NCBI GenBank assembly: GCA_964510225.1
Contig: CAZEAN010000183.1
Span: 1 to 8,488, forward strand
Direction of reading: 5' to 3'
Length of the DNA stretch: 8,488 nt
From: CAZEAN01 sp964510225
GTDB taxonomy: Bacteria; Planctomycetota; Planctomycetia; Isosphaerales; Isosphaeraceae
Below, one piece after another: positions 5,481 to 8,488 of this stretch (the first letter of the stretch is position 1; each line of letters begins with the position of its first letter). The notes under the pieces are model-generated. The model made no database searches. It was not told the DNA's origin and saw only the letters and a list, made by a program, of their open reading frames with translations. Both the position numbers and the translations under genes were made by a program.

Positions 5481-7856
5481 TCAATCCTCATCAGCGATGC
5501 TGATTTTGACCGAGTCGACGTACCCAGTGAACCCAGACTCTTCACGGTTGCCGAAGAGTTCCTCCACGACCTGGGTCGCGTCGTCGAGTCCGACATCGGC
5601 GGTTTCATCTGCGGAAAAGACTGCCGGCTGCGTCTTTTCGATACGCCCCTCGGCGACCATTTTGCCGTCCACAAACAGCTTGGCAGTGCCACCCTTGCCG
5701 ATGCCACCTCCGTCGTAATCGAAGGTCAGTTTGATCTTCGCCTTGTCCGACTCGATCGCAACGGGTGACTCGATCGTGTACTGATCAAGGCCGAACCAGT
5801 TGTAGGTGTAGCCCGGTTTGCCGTCGCTCATGTAGAGTGCCCAGCCACCGAATTTGCCGCCTTGGCAGAGAATGATCCCTTGATCTTTTCCCTCAAGCGT
5901 CACGTCAGCCTCGATTGTCTTGGATGTGTTCTTCACGTTCAGGAAGGTGTTCTCAAGAATGCCCTCCATGCCATGTGCCAATGTCAGGGACTTTCTGTCG
6001 CCCATCAGATCAGGGCGGCCGGCAAGCTTGGCGTTGAAACGCTCGTACAGACGGTCATCCAATGGGAAGACGTTGTTGGCAATGGCTTCTTTCTTGAAGA
6101 CTTCTTGTAGTTCCTTGAGCTTCTGTGGATGCTCTTTCGCGAGATCCCGGGTCAAGCTGAAATCTTCGTCGACGTTGTAAAGCTCCCAGATATCTTCCTC
6201 GAACGTGCATAAAGGTTTGCCGTGCCAGGGGACCTGGTGGACAACGCGGGCCATCCAACCATCGTGATAAATGGCGCGGTTGCCAAACATCTCGAAGTAC
6301 TGCGTGGTATGGCGTTCTTCCGCGTCTGGGTCCTTGGCTGCATACAGCATGCTGACACCGTCCAGCGGTTTCTGCTTGACGCCATTGATGGACTTGGAAT
6401 GAGGGAGCTTGGCTGCCTCCAACACGGTGGCCGCCACATCGTTGACATGATGAAACTGGCTGCGGATTTCACCCTTGGCCTCGATACCTTTGGGCCAATG
6501 CATAACCATTCCGTTTCGAGTTCCTCCGAAATCGGCGGCCATCTGTTTGGTCCATTTGAAGGGTGCACCCGTCGCGGATGCCCATGCGCAGGTCATGTGC
6601 GGGAATGAATTCGGTCCACCCCAATCATCAGCCCGCTCCAACATACTGTCGATCGTTTCCGCATCAAAAATCCCGTTCAGGTGAACCAGCTCGTTGTAGG
6701 TTCCTTCCAGACCACCTTCGGCGCTGGTGCCGTTGTCACCCATGATGTAAATGAACAGCGTGTTGTCGAGCTCGCCAATTTCGTCGACAGCGTCCACGAG
6801 TCGGCCGACCTCGACATCGGTGTGCTCAGCGAATCCGGCAAAGGTCTCCATCTGCAGTGCGAAGAGTTGCTTCTCTTTATCGCTGAGAGTGTTCCACTGC
6901 TTGATATCTTCGGGCATCGGCGCGAGTCTTGTGTTCTCGGGAACGACGCCCATCTGCTTCTGACGAGCGATCGTTTCTTCGCGCAGGTCCTGCCATCCTT
7001 TGTCGAACTTGCCCTTGTATTTTTCGATCCACTTCTTGGGCGCGTGATGGGGGGCGTGTGTTGCGCCGGTCGCGTAGTAGATGAAGAATGGCTTTTCGGG
7101 CGTCATCGCTTGCTGAAACTTGACCCATTCGACCGCTTCGGTCGTCATGTCGGTCGTGAAGTGATAGTCTTCCTGGTCCTTTTTCGGGACTCGCGTCACA
7201 CCGTCAAAGATCACCGGTTCCCATTGGTTGGTCTCTCCACCGATGAAGCCATAGAATTTGTCAAAGCCGGAGTGCGTTGGCCAGCGGAAGTACGGGCCGG
7301 AAACGGAGACTTCCCAGGTCGGCGTCTCATGCCACTTACCGAAAGCTGCGGTGCTGTATCCGTTGTGGCGAAGTGTCTCGGCAAAGTACTTGGCATCATT
7401 CGGACGCATTCCCAGGTTACCAGGAAAGCCGGTCGCAACCTCCATGACGGATCCCACATTGACGTTGTGGTGGTTGCGTCCTGACAGCAATGAGGCCCTG
7501 GTGGGTGAGCAGAGCGCGGTGGTATGGAAGCGGCTAAAACGCAGGCCATTCTCGGCCAGGCGATCGAAGGTCGGCGTCTCGATCGCGCCTCCGAAGGGAG
7601 TCGTCGCCCCGAAACCGATATCATCGATCAGTACGATCACGACGTTCGGTGCCCCTTTAGGCGCGTCGACAACAAACGGGTCTGGTTTGGTCGCATTGCG
7701 CGCGTCCATTTCCGTGATGGGCGGGCGAGTCGGGGGCTGAATTGGAAGGACGGATCGGTCGAATTCCTCGGCAAAAGCAGTAAGACCGTTCAATAGGCCA
7801 ACTGCCAAAATCATCGCCAGAGTAGCGACACCGGACATGAGTGCACTGTTCTTCAT
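5481..7856 (-). CDS. Large secreted arylsulfatase (PAS-like) with C-terminal beta-sandwich
   Basis: This 791-residue enzyme resembles the Pseudomonas-type arylsulfatase in its motif set. Residues 1-29 form a signal peptide (MKNS, a long hydrophobic core, cleavage after AFA). D78-D79 in VLIDDIGFG bind the metal. C116-S-P-T-R120 is the formylglycine signature, followed by ASLLSGRNHH. GKWHE at 173-177 supplies K174 and H176, H267 lies in THAPHH, and D374-N375 lie in GDNG. Lysines 434 and 437 in KWTKQMAADFGG are candidates for the conserved active-site lysine. Residues about 625-790, after the catalytic domain, form a beta-rich module (FLNVKNTSKTIEADV, GGWALYMSDGKPGYTYNWFG, KLFVDGKMVAEGRI) like a concanavalin A-type fold, as in long arylsulfatases. 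The ATG at 7856 was chosen because the signal peptide starts there; its Shine-Dalgarno site is weak. A TTG at 7919 would add 21 unneeded residues and overlap the stop of the upstream fragment. This is probably the first intact gene of an operon with the next sulfatase. The natural substrate is unknown. Confidence 0.95.
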   Translation of the reverse strand: MKNSALMSGVATLAMILAVGLLNGLTAFAEEFDRSVLPIQPPTRPPITEMDARNATKPDPFVVDAPKGAPNVVIVLIDDIGFGATTPFGGAIETPTFDRLAENGLRFSRFHTTALCSPTRASLLSGRNHHNVNVGSVMEVATGFPGNLGMRPNDAKYFAETLRHNGYSTAAFGKWHETPTWEVSVSGPYFRWPTHSGFDKFYGFIGGETNQWEPVIFDGVTRVPKKDQEDYHFTTDMTTEAVEWVKFQQAMTPEKPFFIYYATGATHAPHHAPKKWIEKYKGKFDKGWQDLREETIARQKQMGVVPENTRLAPMPEDIKQWNTLSDKEKQLFALQMETFAGFAEHTDVEVGRLVDAVDEIGELDNTLFIYIMGDNGTSAEGGLEGTYNELVHLNGIFDAETIDSMLERADDWGGPNSFPHMTCAWASATGAPFKWTKQMAADFGGTRNGMVMHWPKGIEAKGEIRSQFHHVNDVAATVLEAAKLPHSKSINGVKQKPLDGVSMLYAAKDPDAEERHTTQYFEMFGNRAIYHDGWMARVVHQVPWHGKPLCTFEEDIWELYNVDEDFSLTRDLAKEHPQKLKELQEVFKKEAIANNVFPLDDRLYERFNAKLAGRPDLMGDRKSLTLAHGMEGILENTFLNVKNTSKTIEADVTLEGKDQGIILCQGGKFGGWALYMSDGKPGYTYNWFGLDQYTIESPVAIESDKAKIKLTFDYDGGGIGKGGTAKLFVDGKMVAEGRIEKTQPAVFSADETADVGLDDATQVVEELFGNREESGFTGYVDSVKISIADED

Positions 7857-7915
7857 TTTCAGTTCGTTCTTGGAGTTGGTGCGTTGAAAGGGGAGCCTGC
7901 TGTCACGAATCGCTG

Positions 7916-8023
7916 TCAATTTACCAGACGGATTTCACCCGGTCGCCAAGTCTTATCGAAAAAGGATTCCAGCCGGCTGTAGAGACGGAGGGTGACAAAC
8001 CACCCCTTGTCGGTGACCGTATT
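7916..8023 (-). pseudogene. C-terminal remnant of a DUF1254/DUF1214-type protein
   Basis: The frame ending with TGA at 7916-7918 reads NTVTDKGWFVTLRLYSRLE and then FFDKTWRPGEIRLVN. From memory of the family, DUF1254/DUF1214 proteins often end with T-V-P-x-K-G-W-F, an L-R-L/F-Y-G-P motif and then F-F-D-K-x-W-x-P-x-(D/E)-I-E-L-V. The agreement across 35 residues, ending at a natural stop, is good. Upstream the same frame stays open for some 25 codons, but reads VVRKIGRILLLLDTLHD, which does not resemble the family, and it passes through the tandem repeat. The body of the gene, several hundred codons, is missing. The stop lies 59 bp before the large sulfatase and on the same strand, so the intact gene was probably an operon partner. 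Its loss is best explained by the IS66 material just upstream. The family call rests on pattern memory alone and should be searched. Confidence 0.55.
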
Positions 8024-8061
8024 GCGAAGGACGCTCGAATCGTGAAGAGTATCGAGTAAGA

Positions 8062-8082
8062 GCAAGATCCGGCCGATCTTGC
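8062..8082. repeat. Perfect 8-bp hairpin with 5-nt loop
   Basis: GCAAGATC at 8062-8069 pairs with GATCTTGC at 8075-8082 around the loop CGGCC. On the minus strand it is followed by CTCTTACTC, not a T-run, so a rho-independent terminator is possible but weak. It overlaps the start of the tandem duplication and sits between the IS66 remnant and the truncated DUF1254-like tail. Confidence 0.5.
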
Positions 8083-8115
8083 GGACGACTCGCTTCCTTG
8101 CGGACGACTCGCTTC
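8078..8115. repeat. Perfect tandem duplication, 2 x 19 bp
   Basis: CTTGCGGACGACTCGCTTC occurs twice without a gap, at 8078-8096 and 8097-8115, with no mismatch. The first copy overlaps the right arm of the hairpin at 8062-8082. Two copies in non-coding sequence between decayed genes are consistent with replication slippage or with debris of an insertion event. No third copy is seen in the window. Confidence 0.8.
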
Positions 8116-8168
8116 AACTCGGATGATAACGCTCGGAATCAACGGCATCCATGACCCATCGTTCCGGA

Positions 8169-8438
8169 TCAGGACGCGACCTTCCATAGAGTGAGGGGAT
8201 GCGCAGCAAGCCAGGCGTCCGGCAACAGTTCCGAGAGCAAGCTGGTCGGGTGACTCGGCAAACGCTCCAGCACATCCTTGAGGTAGGCGAAGGGATCGCC
8301 ACCGAGCCGCTTACAGCTGCCCACGAAACTGTAGAAGATCGCCGCTGTGCGACCACCACGGTCACTCCGGGGTGTTTCCCACAAATGAACGAGAACTCTC
8401 AGAGGACCCATCAGCGAAGTCCGGTCCCATAGACACAC
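8169..8438 (-). pseudogene. IS66-family transposase, C-terminal remnant
   Basis: The minus-strand frame that ends with TGA at 8169-8171 contains SDRGGRTAAIFYSFVGSCKR followed by GGDPFAYLKDVLERLPSHP and LLSELLPDAW. This is the IS66 C-terminal module (IS66_C): S-D-x-G-G, A-A-x-x-Y-S-x-x-G-x-C-K, D-P-x-A-Y-L-x-D-V-L and the closing E-L-L-P-x-x-W. The clear match covers 8172-8366. Upstream, the frame stays open to the right edge of the window but reads unrelated sequence (DRTSLMGPLRVLVHLWETPR at about 8367-8426). The expected N-N-x-A-E-R-A-x-R and G-R-x-N-W-L-F stretch of the catalytic domain is absent. A neighbouring frame shows RSFVGN just before the break, which could be the lost W-L-F-V-G-S/N segment, suggesting frameshift decay. 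The element is thus probably dead in this copy, unless the rest lies rearranged outside the window. Confidence 0.78.
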
Positions 8439-8488
8439 TGCCGTCGGATCGGAATGCTGACGATGAGGGGTTCGCTTGATGCAGGCTC

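Larger units (their letters stand above)
8024..8168. other. Junction between IS66 and DUF1254-like remnants
   Basis: These 145 bp hold the hairpin, the 2 x 19 bp duplication and no gene. An end of the IS66 element should fall here, and GAGCGTTAT on the minus strand (about 8127-8135) vaguely resembles the family's terminal sequence, but there is no certain inverted repeat because the other end lies outside the window. Confidence 0.35.

Noticed and set aside
6681..7484. Long plus-strand open frame of 267 codons inside the large sulfatase gene
   Set aside because: It is antisense to a well-supported catalytic domain, has no family motif and follows the codon bias of the real gene.
7914..7919. 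TTGACA on the minus strand just upstream of the large sulfatase, a perfect -35 hexamer
   Set aside because: No -10-like sequence lies 16-18 bp downstream (GGCTCC/GCTCCC there), and the hexamer overlaps the stop of the DUF1254-like tail. It is probably a chance match.
8370..8487. Minus-strand frame with AFRSDGSV that faintly recalls the C-terminus of planctomycete DUF1559 proteins
   Set aside because: The preceding H-x-G-G motif is missing, the frame runs into a stop right before the IS66 module, and the match is only a few residues.

Overview
The window is a stretch of bacterial chromosome of moderately high GC in which almost every recognisable gene lies on the minus strand. Two secreted sulfatases in tandem, a large modular penicillin-binding-type protein and IS66 debris suggest a marine or soil planctomycete (Rhodopirellula/Blastopirellula-like), but no taxonomic marker gene is present, so this is an inference.

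Read in the direction of transcription (right to left), the layout is as follows. At 8169-8438 there is a remnant of an IS66-family transposase C-terminus. At 8024-8168 there is non-coding sequence with a perfect 19-bp tandem duplication and a perfect 8-bp hairpin. At 7916-8023 lie the last 35 codons of what looks like a DUF1254/DUF1214-type protein, whose body is missing. These are followed by a large arylsulfatase (7856-5481, PAS-like with a C-terminal beta-sandwich), a second shorter sulfatase (5422-3992), a small ArsR-type regulator with a questionable N-terminus (3913-3617), and an overlapping SRPBCC/AHSA1-like gene (3624-3142). A 755-bp gene-free stretch (2387-3141) separates these from a three-module exported protein (2386-323). 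In it a class A beta-lactamase-like domain, a peptidoglycan-binding domain and a D-Ala-D-Ala carboxypeptidase (S11) domain are joined in one chain. At the left edge, on the plus strand, is the tail of a TPR protein (48-236) whose frame is broken upstream.

The two sulfatases are 58 bp apart and probably co-transcribed. Both carry the Cys-type formylglycine signature and a signal peptide, so they should act outside the cytoplasm on sulfated substrates after maturation by a formylglycine-generating enzyme that is not in the window. The DUF1254-like tail ends only 59 bp upstream of the first sulfatase, which suggests that a longer operon lost its first gene near an IS66 insertion. The ArsR/SRPBCC pair is a common two-gene module. 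The fused peptidoglycan enzyme looks like an independent cell-wall gene.

I see no CRISPR array, tRNA, rRNA, defence system or clearly new system. The items most worth checking are the bifunctional peptidoglycan protein, the disrupted ArsR N-terminus, and the junction between IS66 and the DUF1254-like fragment.
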